Positions 56,056 through 64,000 of a stretch of DNA of 64,000 bases are shown one piece after another (positions within the stretch are counted from its first letter, which is position 1; each line of letters opens with the position of its first letter). Where the stretch lies: positions 124,001-188,000 of the forward strand of contig NZ_JAUTXR010000189.1 in assembly GCF_030658505.1 (NCBI RefSeq), in the 5' to 3' direction. This DNA comes from Stenotrophomonas raiganjensis (SeqCode) (GTDB lineage: Bacteria; Pseudomonadota; Gammaproteobacteria; Xanthomonadales; Xanthomonadaceae). The position numbers and the translations under genes are program-made. The notes under the pieces are model-generated. The model was not told the DNA's origin. It made no database searches and saw only the letters and a list, made by a program, of their open reading frames with translations.

Positions 56056-56067
56056 ACGAACGTTCGT
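56056..56067. promoter_or_regulatory. TetR operator candidate
   Basis: ACGAACGTTCGT, a perfect 12-bp palindrome 14 bp before the TetR start, extended by GG/TT flanks. Typical of an autoregulatory TetR site. Confidence 0.65.
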
Positions 56068-56081
56068 TCAGTATTTGCGCC

Positions 56082-56672
56082 ATGAGCCGAACCGACCGCA
56101 ATGAGCAACGTGCCGCGCTGATCCTGCAGGCTGCCCTGCAGTGCTTCCTCGCGAAGGGATTCCACCAGACCAGCATGCGTGACATCGCACAGGCGGCCGG
56201 TGTCAGCCTGGGCAATCTCTACAACCACTTCCCGGGCAAGGAAGCGATCATCCTTGCCGTGGCGGTGGCCGAGAGCGAAGAGCTGGCCCCGATGCTGCAG
56301 CGCCTGGCCGCGTCCGAAGGCGAGCGCGCACAGGTGCTGGCTTTCCTTCGGGACTTCCACGCACTGTGCCGGCAGCCGGAATGGGCAACGCTTGCGGTGG
56401 AGGTGCTGGCCGAGAGTGCACGCAACCCTGCCGTGGCCGAGGCCTTCGCGGCCAACCGCAGGCAATTGCAGCAGGTTCTGGCCGATGCCCTGCAGCGCGT
56501 TGCACAGCGCGAGCGGCGGCGCCCCGCGCTGGCCCCAGCACTGCAGGCACAGGTGCTGCTGGACGCCATCGAGAGTGACGCACTGCGTCGTGGCCTCGGC
56601 GATGCTGGCGATGCGCAGGGCCTGCCATTGGAACTGGGCCTGCTGACGCTGCTGCTCGGGGCGCGCGCATGA
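56082..56672 (+). CDS. TetR-family regulator
   Basis: 196 residues from ATG 56082. The HTH is KGFHQTSMRDIAQAAGVS and LGNLYNHFPGKEAII. The C-terminal ligand domain is helical. It overlaps the downstream DUF418-like gene by four bases, so both are transcribed together under the ACGAACGTTCGT palindrome. Confidence 0.92.
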   Translation: MSRTDRNEQRAALILQAALQCFLAKGFHQTSMRDIAQAAGVSLGNLYNHFPGKEAIILAVAVAESEELAPMLQRLAASEGERAQVLAFLRDFHALCRQPEWATLAVEVLAESARNPAVAEAFAANRRQLQQVLADALQRVAQRERRRPALAPALQAQVLLDAIESDALRRGLGDAGDAQGLPLELGLLTLLLGARA

Positions 56673-57703
56673 GCGCCATCGATCGGCGGCTGCATGGCCT
56701 GGATCTGGCGCGCTACCTGGCGCTGGCCGGCATGGTGCTGGTCAACTTCCGCCTGGCGATGGCGGTTCCCGCAGAAGGTGGGGGCTGGCTGGCGCGGGTC
56801 TTCCATCTGCTGGAAGGCAAGGCCTCTGCGACCTTCGTCACCCTGGCGGGGCTGGGCCTGGTACTGGCCACGCAGCGGCAGGAACTGTGGCCGGCCAGCA
56901 TGCAGACCTGGCGGCGCGCGCTGTTCCTGCTGGTGCTGGGCCTGCTCAACCTGACACTGTTCCCGGCTGACATCCTGCACTACTACGCGGTCTACTTCGC
57001 GCTGGCCGTGCTGTGGTTGCGCGCGTCTCCCCAGGTGTTGCTGGCCAGCATCATCGGCCTGGCAGCCTGCTCGTTCTGGGCGCTGCTGCACTGGAACTAC
57101 AGCCAGGGATGGAACTGGCAGACGCTGGAGTACGCAGGGCTGTGGCAATGGCCGGGCGCAGCGCGCAACCTGCTGCTCAACGGATTCCACCCGGTGTTGC
57201 CGTGGCTGTGCTTCTTCCTGCTGGGCATGTTGCTGGCCCGGCTGCAGTTGTCGCAGCCGCGGGTACAGCGAGCGCTGCTGGTGCTGGGCCTGCTGCTGAT
57301 CGCGGGCGGCCACGGCGTACAGCAGCTCGCGCAGGGCACCCCTTGGCAGGCTTGGCTGGGAACGCAGCCGATGCCGCCAGGGCCGGCGTACCTGCTGACC
57401 GGTGCAGGCGCGGCATGCAGCGTCATCGCCGCCTGCCTGTGGTTGACGCGCCTGCATCCGGGCGACTGGCTGGAGCCGTTCACCGCAGCCGGGCGCATGA
57501 CCCTCACGCTCTATGTCGGCCACATCCTGCTGGGCATGGGAACACTGGAAAGCCTTGGACTGCTCGATGGCAGTGCTTCGCTTGCCTCGGTGCTGTTGTG
57601 GGCGCTGCTGTTCCTGATGCTGGCAACCGGCGCGGCGTGGTTGTGGTCATGGCGGTTCGCGCGCGGGCCGCTGGAAACGGTGATGCGGCGCATCGCAGGC
57701 TAG
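56669..57703 (+). CDS. DUF418/heparan-acetyltransferase-like membrane protein
   Basis: 344 residues with about nine membrane segments. It begins with the family motif RRLHGLDLARYLALAGMVLVN and has FHPVLPWLCFFLLGMLLARL and FTAAGRMTLTLYVGHILLG near the end, as in DUF418/YeiB and heparan-alpha-glucosaminide acetyltransferase-like proteins. It may transfer acyl groups or transport a substrate. Regulated with the overlapping TetR gene. Confidence 0.85.
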   Translation: MSAIDRRLHGLDLARYLALAGMVLVNFRLAMAVPAEGGGWLARVFHLLEGKASATFVTLAGLGLVLATQRQELWPASMQTWRRALFLLVLGLLNLTLFPADILHYYAVYFALAVLWLRASPQVLLASIIGLAACSFWALLHWNYSQGWNWQTLEYAGLWQWPGAARNLLLNGFHPVLPWLCFFLLGMLLARLQLSQPRVQRALLVLGLLLIAGGHGVQQLAQGTPWQAWLGTQPMPPGPAYLLTGAGAACSVIAACLWLTRLHPGDWLEPFTAAGRMTLTLYVGHILLGMGTLESLGLLDGSASLASVLLWALLFLMLATGAAWLWSWRFARGPLETVMRRIAG

Positions 57704-57802
57704 TCCGCAGGCTGTGCTGAAGCGATGTTGTGACGGACATGTCTGTGTCGCGGCAAAGGCATCTGCGATAGTGGCTGCAGGTACTACTTTCCGCTTGCAT
57801 CC

Positions 57803-58810
57803 ATGTCATTCGCTTCGGCGCAGCATCTCGGCGAAGTCCTGCAACAATCCTATGGCATTACCGCCACCGCCGTGGTGCCGCGTCCGGTTGGCGCCGACGC
57901 CAATGCCAGCGTGTATCGCGTCGATGCGCGGCACGGGCAGTGGTGGTTGAAGTGCCGCACCTACCAGGTGGACCCCGCGGTGTGGGACAGCCTGCACTGG
58001 CTGCGCGGCACGCTGGGCATCGACGAGATCGTGGCGCCGTGGCCGGCGCTGACCGGTGGTGCGTCGGTGCAGCGTTGGGGATTGCAGTTCACCCTGTTTC
58101 CCTACATCGAAGGCCAGTCCGGATTCGAAGCGGCGCTGAGCCATGCACAATGGCGGCGGCTGGGGGACGTGCTGCGGCGCCTGCACGAGGCGCGGTTGCC
58201 GGCGGAACTGCAGCAGGCGCTGCCGATCGTGCGGCTGGAAACTGCGGCACTGGAGACAGTGGGGCAATGGTTGGCCGGCGAAGGGCTGGCGGCCGCGAAG
58301 GATGGGCTGGGCCGCGCGTTCGTTTCGGTCTGGGACCAGCAGTACACCCGTATCGCGGCGCTGCACGCGCAGGCACTGCACCTGCACGCGGCATTGCAGG
58401 CCGTTCCGGTTGACCTGCATCTGTGCCATACCGACCTGCACGCGGGCAATCTGCTGATGGGTCACAACGGTGGCCTGCATCTGATCGACTGGGACGGCCT
58501 GTCGCTGGCACCGCGCGAGCGCGACGTGATGTTCATCGGTGGCGCCGTCGGCGGACGCTGGGGCCGCGAGCATCCGCTGGGATTCGAAGAGGGCTATGGC
58601 AGCGACCGTGGCGACCCGCGCTGGATCGCCTGGTACCGGCACTGGCGCATCCTGCAGGACCTGATCGAGTTCCAGCAGGTCCTGCTGGGGAGTGATGGCG
58701 AGGAGCGCTCGCCGCAGTGGCGCCGGCAGTCGCTGCACTACCTGGGCGAGCAGTTCGCGCCGGGCAATGTGTTCGATGCGGCCGAGCGGGTGTATCGCAC
58801 GCTGGGTTAG
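57803..58810 (+). CDS. APH-family kinase related to spectinomycin 9-phosphotransferase
   Basis: 335 residues with the APH catalytic loop LCHTDLHAGNLLMG and the metal-binding GGLHLIDWDGLSLAPRERD, followed by VMFIGGAVGG, which is the APH(9)-Ia pattern. Length (331 in APH(9)-Ia) agrees. It may phosphorylate spectinomycin or a natural small molecule; resistance cannot be claimed from sequence alone. It lies 99 bp after the DUF418-like gene. Confidence 0.82.
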   Translation: MSFASAQHLGEVLQQSYGITATAVVPRPVGADANASVYRVDARHGQWWLKCRTYQVDPAVWDSLHWLRGTLGIDEIVAPWPALTGGASVQRWGLQFTLFPYIEGQSGFEAALSHAQWRRLGDVLRRLHEARLPAELQQALPIVRLETAALETVGQWLAGEGLAAAKDGLGRAFVSVWDQQYTRIAALHAQALHLHAALQAVPVDLHLCHTDLHAGNLLMGHNGGLHLIDWDGLSLAPRERDVMFIGGAVGGRWGREHPLGFEEGYGSDRGDPRWIAWYRHWRILQDLIEFQQVLLGSDGEERSPQWRRQSLHYLGEQFAPGNVFDAAERVYRTLG

Positions 58811-58839
58811 TTCCAGGGCGGTTGCCAGGATCGCCCCGG

Positions 58840-58926
58840 GTAGAGTCGACCGTTGGTCGACTCCTCTTCGATTGGAACAGGCAAAGTCCGCGCTGCGCGC
58901 GATAGCCGACCAACAGTCGGCTCCAC
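58840..58926. repeat. Divergent SMAG dimer
   Basis: GTAGAGTCGACCGTTGGTCGACTC at 58840-58863 and an inverted partner GCCGACCAACAGTCGGCTCCACC to 58926. The arm sequence differs from the common subtype (GTCGAC in place of GCCGAG) but the dimer layout, with CTCTTCG and CTGCGCGCG in the spacer, is the same. Confidence 0.8.
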
Positions 58927-58973
58927 CCCGGCCTGTCCATGCATGACCAATGGGGTGTCCATGCAGGAGGCTT

Positions 58974-59900
58974 TTATTCTGCAGGCTTGGCTGCTGCAGA
59001 GGCTGCGGCGCTCGCTGCGCGGCGCGACAACACCGCTTCACGGTGGGCGATGTAGGCGTTGGCGGCGAGGATGATGCCGGCGCCGATGATCGTCCAGCGG
59101 TCCACACTCTCGTTGAACAGCAGCCAGCCGAACAGCGTTACCAGCGGCAGCTGCAGGAAGCTGATCGGGGTCAGCGCCGAGACTTCACCCAGGCGCAGCG
59201 CACGTGTCCACAGCAGTTGGCCGATGGTGCCGAGCACGCCGGTGGCCAGCAGCCACAGCCATGCGGTGCCGGTCGGCCAGACCCACACGAACACTGCCGG
59301 GACCAGCGACAGCGGCACCCAGAACACGTAGGTGTAGAGCACCACGGTGTCCGCGCTGTCGACGCGGGTCAGCTGCTTGATCTGCATCGCCACCAGCGAA
59401 CTGAGCACCGCGGCGGCCACGGCGACCAGGCTGCCCGCGGTGAAGCCGGCGGTGCCGGGGCGAACGATCACCAGCACGCCGATGAAGCCGACCACCACCG
59501 CGGCCCAACGGCGCACGCGCACGGTCTCGCCCAGCCAGAGCACGGCTGCAATCGTGACGAACAGCGGCGTGGAGTACGACAGCGATACCGCCTGCGCCAA
59601 AGGCAGGTGGCCCAGCGCCCAGAACGCGCACAGCATCGAGCCCAGGCCAATCGCACTGCGCACGAAATAGCGTGGCAGCTGCTGTGTCTTCAGCGGCGCG
59701 TGGCCGGGCCGCAGCAGCATCGGCAGCAACGCCAGCAGGCCGAAGGCGTTGCGGAAGAACGCCACTTCCTGGGTCGGCACGTACCGGGTGGCGTAGCGGA
59801 TCGCCACCGCCATCAGGCCGAATGCCATCGTGCTGCCAAGCATCAGCAGCGCCGCCCGCATCGGGGTGGCGCTTGGGGAGAGGATAGGGGTGTTCACCAC
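58974..59900 (-). CDS. EamA/DMT-superfamily transporter
   Basis: 308 residues, ten membrane segments in two EamA repeats ([19 protein letters not shown] and [20 protein letters not shown]). The C-terminus is Ala/Ser-rich and variable. The substrate is unknown. Its start overlaps the murB stop by seven bases, so it is the last gene of the leftward operon; ATG 59858 (MRAALLMLG) is an alternative start. Confidence 0.88.
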   Translation of the reverse strand: MVNTPILSPSATPMRAALLMLGSTMAFGLMAVAIRYATRYVPTQEVAFFRNAFGLLALLPMLLRPGHAPLKTQQLPRYFVRSAIGLGSMLCAFWALGHLPLAQAVSLSYSTPLFVTIAAVLWLGETVRVRRWAAVVVGFIGVLVIVRPGTAGFTAGSLVAVAAAVLSSLVAMQIKQLTRVDSADTVVLYTYVFWVPLSLVPAVFVWVWPTGTAWLWLLATGVLGTIGQLLWTRALRLGEVSALTPISFLQLPLVTLFGWLLFNESVDRWTIIGAGIILAANAYIAHREAVLSRRAASAAASAAAKPAE

Positions 59901-60967
59901 TGTGCGCCGAGCAGGCGGGGCTCCGGTTCGATCGGCACACCGAATTTCTCCAGCACCGAAGCCGAGATGCGGCGCGCCAGCGCCAGCAGTTCAGCACCGC
60001 TGGCGTTGCCGTGGTTGACCAGTACCAGTGCGTGGCTTTGGGCCACGCCCGCATCGCCTTCGCGGAAGCCCTTCCAGCCGCAGGATTCGATCATCCATGC
60101 GGCCGACACCTTGCGCTTGCCGTCCTGGTCGGACGGGAACACCGGCAGCTCGGGGAAGTGCTGCAGCAGCACGTTGACCTGTTCCAGCGGCAGCACCGGG
60201 TTCTTGAAGAAGCTGCCGGCATTGCCCAGCACGTCGGGGTCGGGCAGCTTGCGGCGGCGGATCGCGATCACCGCATTGGCCACGTCCACCGCGCCGGGCA
60301 GCTCCACGCCCTGTGCCTGCAGTTCCTCGCGGATGCCGGCGTAGTCCATGCGCAGGTCGTGCAGCAACGGCAGCTTCAGTTCGATGGCGGTGATCAGGTA
60401 GCGATCCGGCTGCTGCTTGAACACGCTGTCGCGGTAGCCGAAGCCGCACTGTTCGTTGTCCAGTCGTACCCAGGCCTGTTGCTGGCAGTCCCAGGCTTCG
60501 ACGGCCTGGATGAACTCGCCGACCTGCGCGCCGTAGGCACCGATGTTCTGGATCGGCGCAGCGCCGGCGGTACCGGGAATCAGCGCCAGGTTCTCCAGGC
60601 CGGACAGGCCTTCCTGCAGCGACCACATCACCAGGCCGTGCCAGGGCACGCCGGCGCCGGCGCGGATCACCGCATGGTCGGCGCGGTGTTCAAGGAAACT
60701 GATGTCGCGGTTGCCGAACACCAGCACGGTGCCGGGCAGGTCCTCGGCGATCAGCACGTTGCTGCCACTGCCCAGTACCAGCAGCGGGCCGCTGGCCACT
60801 TCCGGCAGCGCCAGTACCTCCGGCAGCAGCGAGGCATCGTGCAGTTCCAGCAGTTGCGCGGCGCTGGCCTGCACATGGAACGTGTTCAGGGCCTGCAGCG
60901 GTGCATTGCGGGTGAGCGTCCAGCGCAGCGGTGCGGCGCCGTCGACAGTATCGATGGGCGCGCTCAC
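59894..60967 (-). CDS. murB: UDP-N-acetylenolpyruvoylglucosamine reductase MurB
   Basis: 357 residues from GTG 60967, which overlaps the pyrD stop (GTGA). The FAD domain has [38 protein letters not shown] and [19 protein letters not shown], then [11 protein letters not shown]; the catalytic region has YRDSVFKQ and [12 protein letters not shown] with the active Ser. It is the type I MurB of E. coli kind. It makes UDP-MurNAc for peptidoglycan. Confidence 0.95.
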   Translation of the reverse strand: MSAPIDTVDGAAPLRWTLTRNAPLQALNTFHVQASAAQLLELHDASLLPEVLALPEVASGPLLVLGSGSNVLIAEDLPGTVLVFGNRDISFLEHRADHAVIRAGAGVPWHGLVMWSLQEGLSGLENLALIPGTAGAAPIQNIGAYGAQVGEFIQAVEAWDCQQQAWVRLDNEQCGFGYRDSVFKQQPDRYLITAIELKLPLLHDLRMDYAGIREELQAQGVELPGAVDVANAVIAIRRRKLPDPDVLGNAGSFFKNPVLPLEQVNVLLQHFPELPVFPSDQDGKRKVSAAWMIESCGWKGFREGDAGVAQSHALVLVNHGNASGAELLALARRISASVLEKFGVPIEPEPRLLGAQW

Positions 60968-62019
60968 AGCGGGGCCACCGCGCCGCGGCTCGGCGCTTCG
61001 CGGCGGCGACGGATCGCCTCCACGCATTCGGAGACCAGCGCCGGGCCACGGAAAATCAGGCCGCTGTAGCATTGCACCAGTGCCGCACCGGCGGCCATCT
61101 TGGCCACCGCGTCGGCACCGGACAGGATGCCGCCGACGCCGATCAGCGGCACCGACTCGGGCAGGCGCGAGCGCAGGCGGCGCAGCACCAGGGTGGACTG
61201 CTCCAGCACCGGCGCACCGGACAGGCCGCCGGCCTCGTTGGCCAGCGGATCGCCGGCCACCTTGCTGTGGTCGATGGTGGTGTTGGTGGCGATCACGCCG
61301 TCCACCTGCAGTTCGCCCAGCACGCGCGCGGCGGCATCGATGTCGCGTTCGCTCAGGTCCGGCGCCACCTTCACCAGCATCGGCACGCGACGACCATGCT
61401 GCGCGGCCAGGGCTTCCTGGCGGTCACGCAGCTGGCTGACCAGCTGGCGCAGTGCGGTCTCTTCCTGCAGCTCACGCAGGCCGGCGGTGTTGGGCGAGGA
61501 GATGTTGACCGTGATGTAGTCGGCCAGCGGATACACCTTGTCCAGGCAGGCGATGTAATCGTCCACGGCCTGTTCGTTGGGGGTGTCCTTGTTCTTGCCG
61601 ATGTTGATGCCGAGCAGGCCGCGACGGTTGCGCGCGCGTTCGACATTGCGCACCAGCGCATCCACGCCCGCGTTGTTGAAGCCCATGCGGTTGATGATCG
61701 CGTTGTGTTCCGGCAGCCGGAACAGGCGCGGCTGCGGATTGCCGGCCTGCGGGCGCGGGGTGATGGTGCCGATTTCGACGAAGCCGAAGCCCAGCGCAAA
61801 CAGTGCATCGATATGCTCGCCGTTCTTGTCCAGGCCAGCGGCCAGGCCGACCGGGTTGGGGAACGTCAACCCGAACACGCTGCTCGGCATCGGCGCGATG
61901 CGGGCGGCCAGCAGCGGCGAGGTGCCGGTGCGGTAGGCCAGGTCCAGTGCGGACAGGCCGAGGCCGTGGGCGCGCTCGGCGTCGAGCGAGAACAGGAAGG
62001 GGCGGGCAAGCGAATACAT
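60964..62019 (-). CDS. pyrD: Quinone-dependent dihydroorotate dehydrogenase PyrD
   Basis: 351 residues of the class 2 type: the N-terminal membrane-associating part ([19 protein letters not shown]) is followed by the FMN barrel with [48 protein letters not shown] with the catalytic Ser region, and [19 protein letters not shown]. It oxidises dihydroorotate to orotate in pyrimidine synthesis with electrons to ubiquinone. Coupled with murB by overlapping stop and start. Confidence 0.97.
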   Translation of the reverse strand: MYSLARPFLFSLDAERAHGLGLSALDLAYRTGTSPLLAARIAPMPSSVFGLTFPNPVGLAAGLDKNGEHIDALFALGFGFVEIGTITPRPQAGNPQPRLFRLPEHNAIINRMGFNNAGVDALVRNVERARNRRGLLGINIGKNKDTPNEQAVDDYIACLDKVYPLADYITVNISSPNTAGLRELQEETALRQLVSQLRDRQEALAAQHGRRVPMLVKVAPDLSERDIDAAARVLGELQVDGVIATNTTIDHSKVAGDPLANEAGGLSGAPVLEQSTLVLRRLRSRLPESVPLIGVGGILSGADAVAKMAAGAALVQCYSGLIFRGPALVSECVEAIRRRREAPSRGAVAPL

Positions 62020-62027
62020 GCGTCGGT

Positions 62028-62798
62028 TCAGTCCAGCGTGCCGAGGAAGGCTCGGGTTCGATATTCAAAAGCAACCTGGCCGTCGACCGCGTGGGCGGCG
62101 AACAGGTCCTGCAGCGCGTCGATCATCGGCGCGTGGCTCGGGTGACCGGGTTGGGGAGCATAGGAGGAGGACAGCAGGCGCCCGCGCAGGGCGTCGAAAT
62201 CCAGATGCTGCACGTTCGGCAGCTCGACCCTGCCGCGCAGGCCGGCGCCGAACCAGGCCTGCATGGTGGCGTCGTCCTGGTAGCGTTCGGCCACGGCGCT
62301 GTAGTCGGTGCCGTAGTCCAGCAGCAGCTGCTCGTAGCCGACCAGGAACGGGCTGGCATCGAGCAGGCGCGAATTCCAGTAGATCAGTGCCTGGCCACCC
62401 GGGCGCAGGATGCGCTGCCACTCGGTGCGTACCGCTACGGTGTCGAACCAATGAAACGCCTGCGCAACGCTGACCAGGTCGATGCTGGCATCGTTCAGCC
62501 CTGTGGCCTCGGCGCGTCCATCGATCGCATGGAACTGCGGATACTGTGGGGCCAGCCATGCCTCGGCCGCGCCGCGCATGGCCGCGTTGGGTTCAACGGC
62601 AACCACCGGGTGACCGCTGGCCAGGAACAGGCGGCTGGAGATGCCGGTGCCGGCGCCAATGTCGGCGACCAGGGCCTCGTGGCTGACACCCATCGGGCCA
62701 TGCAGCCAGTCCAGCAGGGCCGGCGGGTAGTCGGGCCGGTAGCGGACGTAGTCGGCGACGCGGCTGCTGAAGCGTTCAGTGCTGTCGGAAGTGGTCAT
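62028..62798 (-). CDS. Class I SAM-dependent methyltransferase
   Basis: 256 residues from ATG 62798 ([20 protein letters not shown]). Motif I is [19 protein letters not shown] and motif II-like [22 protein letters not shown] follows. It resembles ubiquinone/menaquinone-type and TMT-like methyltransferases; the substrate is unknown. It sits 8 bp upstream of pyrD in the same operon. Confidence 0.88.
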   Translation of the reverse strand: MTTSDSTERFSSRVADYVRYRPDYPPALLDWLHGPMGVSHEALVADIGAGTGISSRLFLASGHPVVAVEPNAAMRGAAEAWLAPQYPQFHAIDGRAEATGLNDASIDLVSVAQAFHWFDTVAVRTEWQRILRPGGQALIYWNSRLLDASPFLVGYEQLLLDYGTDYSAVAERYQDDATMQAWFGAGLRGRVELPNVQHLDFDALRGRLLSSSYAPQPGHPSHAPMIDALQDLFAAHAVDGQVAFEYRTRAFLGTLD

Positions 62799-62803
62799 GG
62801 CGA

Positions 62804-63088
62804 TCAGTTCGACATCGCGGCGAGCCAGGCCAGGCCGCCGAAGAACAGGATGAAGACCAGGATGGCGGCGATCACGGCGCCGACCATCACCCAGCCAAGT
62901 ACAAGACCAGTGACGGCCAAACCGTCGCCTTCCAGTTCGTGCGGGCGGCGGCGGATCTCGGCGCGGGCCATGTGGCCGGTGACGATGGCCACGATGCTGG
63001 CGACGAAGGGCAGGACGGTCCAGCTGGCGATGCCCATGACCAGGCTGACCACGGCCAGGGCGCTTGTCTGTCGGGGTGCCACGCTCAT
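62804..63088 (-). CDS. DUF4190 small membrane protein
   Basis: 94 residues from ATG 63088, with a near-perfect AGGAGGA upstream. Two membrane segments: ALAVVSLVMGIASWTVLPFV and VTGLVLGWVMVGAVIAAIL, with GHMARAEIRRRP between, the DUF4190 pattern. Function is unknown. It is first in the operon leading to the methyltransferase and pyrD, with 5 bp to the next gene. Confidence 0.85.
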   Translation of the reverse strand: MSVAPRQTSALAVVSLVMGIASWTVLPFVASIVAIVTGHMARAEIRRRPHELEGDGLAVTGLVLGWVMVGAVIAAILVFILFFGGLAWLAAMSN

Positions 63089-63154
63089 CGGGGTCCTCCT
63101 TGGCAGTGTGCACATGATAGTGCCTCTGCCCGGGCAATCCCATGGGCAGTGCCT

Positions 63155-63242
63155 GTAGAGCCGAGCCCATGCTCGGCTGGACTTTGGACAATGCAGTGTC
63201 GACCGCGCCTCGCGCATTAGCCGAGCGTGGGCTCGGCTCTAC
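63155..63242. repeat. SMAG dimer at the 3' end of the SDR gene
   Basis: The forward copy starts GTAGAGCCGAGCCCATGCTCGG at 63155 and the inverted copy ends GGGCTCGGCTCTAC at 63242, four bases from the end of the leftward SDR gene. Confidence 0.88.
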
Positions 63243-63246
63243 AGGG

Positions 63247-63999
63247 TCAGCCCATCAACACCTGGCCACCGTCCACATTGAGCACGTGCCCGGTAATCCA
63301 GCGCGCCAGCGGCGAGCACAGGAACAGGGCCGCGTCGGCAATCTCGCGCGGATGGCCGAAGCGGCCGAACGGGATCTTCGCCAGGGTGCCGTGATACAGG
63401 GCGGGATCTTCGGTGCGACGACGGTCCCAGAGGCCGTCATCGAATTCGATGGAGCCCGGCGCGATCGCGTTGACCCGGATCCGGTCCTTGGCCAGCGCCA
63501 GTGCCTGCGAGGTGGTGTAGTGCGAAAGCGCGGCCTTAGCGGCGGCGTAGGGTGCGCCACCGGGGCGCGGCTGCTGCGCGGCGATCGAAGAGAGATTGAG
63601 AATGCAGGCGTCGCTGGACGCACGCAGCCACGGCAGTGCCAGGCGCGATGCACGCACGGCCGCCATCAAGTCGATCTGCAGGCTGGCGGCCCAGCCGTCC
63701 TCGTCATCGGCCATGCCGTAGCCGGTGGCGTTGTTGACCAGCACATCGATGCCGCCGAGCGCGTCGGCGGCGGCCTGCAGCCAGGCCTGGATCTGGCTGG
63801 GGTCGGCCAGATCGGCGGAAAACGCGTGCAGTTGGAAGCCCTGCGCCCGTGCATCGGCATGCAGGGCATCCAGGCCGGCCTGGCCACGCGCGCAGACCGA
63901 AACCTGCGCACCGGCGCCGGCAAACGCCAGCGCCATTTCACGGCCAATGCCCTTGCTGCCGCCGGCGATCAACACGCGGCGGCCGGTGAAATCAATCAC
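63247..63999 (-). CDS. SDR-family oxidoreductase
   Basis: 250 residues; the first codon lies at the right edge of the window (ATG 63999), so a further upstream start cannot be excluded. GGSKGIGREMA binds NAD(P), VNNATGYG follows, Ser in LNLSSIAAQQ and the pair in PYAAAKAALSHY give the catalytic triad, and NAIAPGSIEFDD and ITGHVLNVDGG close it. It resembles 3-oxoacyl-ACP reductase-type enzymes, but the substrate is not determinable. Confidence 0.88.
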   Translation of the reverse strand: MIDFTGRRVLIAGGSKGIGREMALAFAGAGAQVSVCARGQAGLDALHADARAQGFQLHAFSADLADPSQIQAWLQAAADALGGIDVLVNNATGYGMADDEDGWAASLQIDLMAAVRASRLALPWLRASSDACILNLSSIAAQQPRPGGAPYAAAKAALSHYTTSQALALAKDRIRVNAIAPGSIEFDDGLWDRRRTEDPALYHGTLAKIPFGRFGHPREIADAALFLCSPLARWITGHVLNVDGGQVLMG

Positions 64000-64000
64000 C

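Overview
The window is chromosomal DNA of a gammaproteobacterium of the Xanthomonadaceae, very probably Stenotrophomonas maltophilia or a close relative. Four things point there: high GC with strong G/C third-position bias; the conserved block pilF-rodZ-yfgM-bamB-der; a chromosomal aph(3')-IIc-type aminoglycoside kinase; and many short palindromic intergenic elements headed by GTAG, the SMAG family described in S. maltophilia. No rRNA, tRNA, CRISPR array, integrase or transposase gene was recognised.

Layout. 1-4.4 kb: envelope and ribosome block (end of a PilF-like gene, rodZ, yfgM, bamB, der). 4.4-9.4 kb: amidase, AraC regulator with two LysE-type exporters (one degenerate), rhodanese-MoeB fusion. 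9.7-16.8 kb: CPA2 antiporter, a perfectly phased 4 x 108 bp SMAG array, folD, then guaB-lipoprotein-guaA. 16.8-20.1 kb: AT-richer accessory stretch with an unknown protein, a TIR-like (PF10137-type) protein and a duplicated, structured leader between small genes. 20.2-25.4 kb: LysR regulator with a secreted DJ-1/PfpI protein, small envelope genes, hydroxybutyrate dehydrogenase, DUF347 membrane protein, remnant of a DUF4180 gene. 25.6-28.3 kb: compact type VI secretion cargo operon (PAAR, DUF4123 adaptor, small co-adaptor, Tox-REase-5 nuclease, immunity protein), laid out like PAAR4-tecT-co-tecT-tseT-tsiT of Pseudomonas aeruginosa. 28.3-34.5 kb: ArsR/SRPBCC operon, acetyltransferase, oleate hydratase, membrane protein, GlxA-type regulator.

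34.8-45.5 kb: a TonB receptor followed by flavin reductase, DUF3088 protein, two bacterial-luciferase-like monooxygenases, an M20 deacetylase, a GNAT acetyltransferase, a permease-ATPase fusion and a binding protein. This gene set matches the logic of the Bacillus yxe and ytm/ytn operons, in which S-modified cysteines are imported, N-acetylated, oxidatively cleaved and deacetylated to recover sulfur.

45.6-64 kb: metallo-beta-lactamase-fold lipid hydrolase with a divergent TetR and paired operators, EAL/degenerate-GGDEF membrane protein, LysR/MFS pair, two-domain ArsR-rhodanese regulator with an operator, two small-molecule kinases related to antibiotic phosphotransferases, a TetR-DUF418 pair, and a leftward operon DUF4190-methyltransferase-pyrD-murB-EamA. 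The window ends at the start codon region of a leftward SDR gene.

The strongest candidates for something new are the T6SS cassette lying against a truncated DUF4180 gene, the TonB-linked sulfur-salvage operon with a DUF3088 member, and the TIR-like protein with its orphan neighbours and long non-coding spacer next to guaA.
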